Assembly (NCBI RefSeq): GCF_000607165.1 | Contig: NZ_JFZG01000004.1 | Span: 372,001-436,000 of the forward strand | DNA length: 64,000 nucleotides | Direction: 5' to 3' | Source of the DNA: Ralstonia pickettii | GTDB lineage: Bacteria; Pseudomonadota; Gammaproteobacteria; Burkholderiales; Burkholderiaceae | In this document: positions 63,606 to 64,000 of the stretch, piece after piece | Numbering within the stretch: the stretch's first letter is position 1 | How the letters are laid out: every line of letters starts with the position of its first letter | Translations under genes and position numbers: made by a program | Notes under the pieces: generated by a model | What the model was told of the DNA's origin: nothing | Database searches by the model: none | Seen by the model: only the letters and a program-made list of their open reading frames with translations

Positions 63606-64000
63606 ATGCCGGTCGATTCCATCGACAACTGCATCGCGCAACTGCAAGGCCAGGGTTATTTCGCCAGCCGTGAGCTGGCCACGGCCTTGTTTCTTGCATT
63701 GCGCATGCAGCGGCCGCTGTTTCTGGAAGGCGAACCCGGCGTCGGCAAGACCGAGCTGGCGAAGGCGGCGGCCGGGCTGCTCGGCACGTCGCTGCTGCGG
63801 CTGCAGTGTTACGAAGGGCTCGACACCGCCAGCGCGCTCTATGAATGGGATTACCCGCGCCAGATCATGGCGCTGCGCCTGGCCGAGGCCGCCGGTGAGA
63901 AGCCACGCGCCGACACGCTCTACCGCGATGAATTCCTCCTCAAGCGCCCGTTGCTGCAGGCGCTGCTGCCCGACACCGCCCATCCCGACACACCGCGCGT
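63606..64000 (+). CDS. MoxR-family AAA+ ATPase (CoxD-like), truncated by window end
   Basis: 131 codons are visible and the frame is still open at base 64000. Walker A is GEPGVGKTELAKA. The start region FASRELATALFLALRMQRPL and LQCYEGLDTASALYEWDY match the MoxR/CoxD chaperones. Family role: helps insert or mature the Mo/Cu active site. AAGGAACGGC precedes the ATG. Confidence 0.88.
   Translation, partial: MPVDSIDNCIAQLQGQGYFASRELATALFLALRMQRPLFLEGEPGVGKTELAKAAAGLLGTSLLRLQCYEGLDTASALYEWDYPRQIMALRLAEAAGEKPRADTLYRDEFLLKRPLLQALLPDTAHPDTPR

Noticed and set aside
59908-63699. Minus-strand open frame of 1263 codons
   Set aside because: It lies fully antisense to coxS-coxL-coxM, which have clear family motifs, and its predicted protein is Arg/His/Val-rich low-complexity typical of a GC-rich shadow frame.
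1-64000. tRNA, rRNA, CRISPR array, insertion sequence or prophage
   Set aside because: No cloverleaf, repeat-spacer pattern, transposase, integrase or phage gene was seen in any intergenic gap.

Overview
The window is high-GC chromosomal DNA with dense, short-spaced genes. Gene content (seven-gene ben-cat operon, mltG-tmk-holB-pilZ-tatD string, ygfZ, egtB, catabolic LysR regulators, GGGDD-type lipoproteins) points to a beta-proteobacterium of the Burkholderiaceae, most likely Ralstonia. That assignment is inference from gene content and codon use; no rRNA or tRNA gene is present to anchor it, and no insertion sequence, prophage or CRISPR array was seen.

Left part (1-14.1 kb): a catabolic block on the plus strand (end of an acyl-CoA dehydrogenase, two SDR dehydrogenases, thioesterases, a beta-lactamase-fold hydrolase, a CurA-type oxidoreductase, a class II aldolase-like protein, a GST, alpha/beta hydrolases, and an Fe-type alcohol dehydrogenase on the minus strand), with a TetR-like palindrome between divergent genes. 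It suggests oxidation of an alicyclic, ester or lipid-like carbon source, but the pathway is not identifiable here. A LysR/fatty acid hydroxylase divergent pair follows. Housekeeping part (13.3-20.5 kb): NRDE protein, DUF4936, YgfZ, MltG, thymidylate kinase, DNA polymerase III delta-prime, PilZ, TatD and an ankyrin protein. Then come an orphan EgtB and a LacI-controlled ABC importer whose operon ends in a GpdQ/CpdA-like phosphodiesterase, with a perfect LacI-type palindrome in front of the regulator.

Middle (27.8-45.1 kb): an azoreductase with a LysR; an operon of MHS-type transporter, M20 amidohydrolase and amidase with a LysR; an AraC/MFS efflux pair; YjdM; small zinc-ribbon, DUF1653 and DUF817 proteins; BamE-like and other lipoproteins; and bioA-bioF-bioD without bioB.

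Right part (45.4-64 kb): catBCA-benABCD in one minus-strand operon carrying benzoate to 3-oxoadipate enol-lactone, with a divergent CatM/BenM-type LysR and a textbook ATAC-N7-GTAT site near -65. Next are a large class A PBP-like protein with altered glycosyltransferase motifs, a DHA2 efflux pump with LysR, CreA, and a coxSLM-moxR molybdenum hydroxylase operon of form II type. Two small-protein genes (45466-45633 and 59292-59468) lie 14 kb apart, share an RRPS-plus-amphipathic-helix layout, and are both preceded by the same twin GGG-N4-CCC dyads. This shared signal is the best candidate here for something undescribed.
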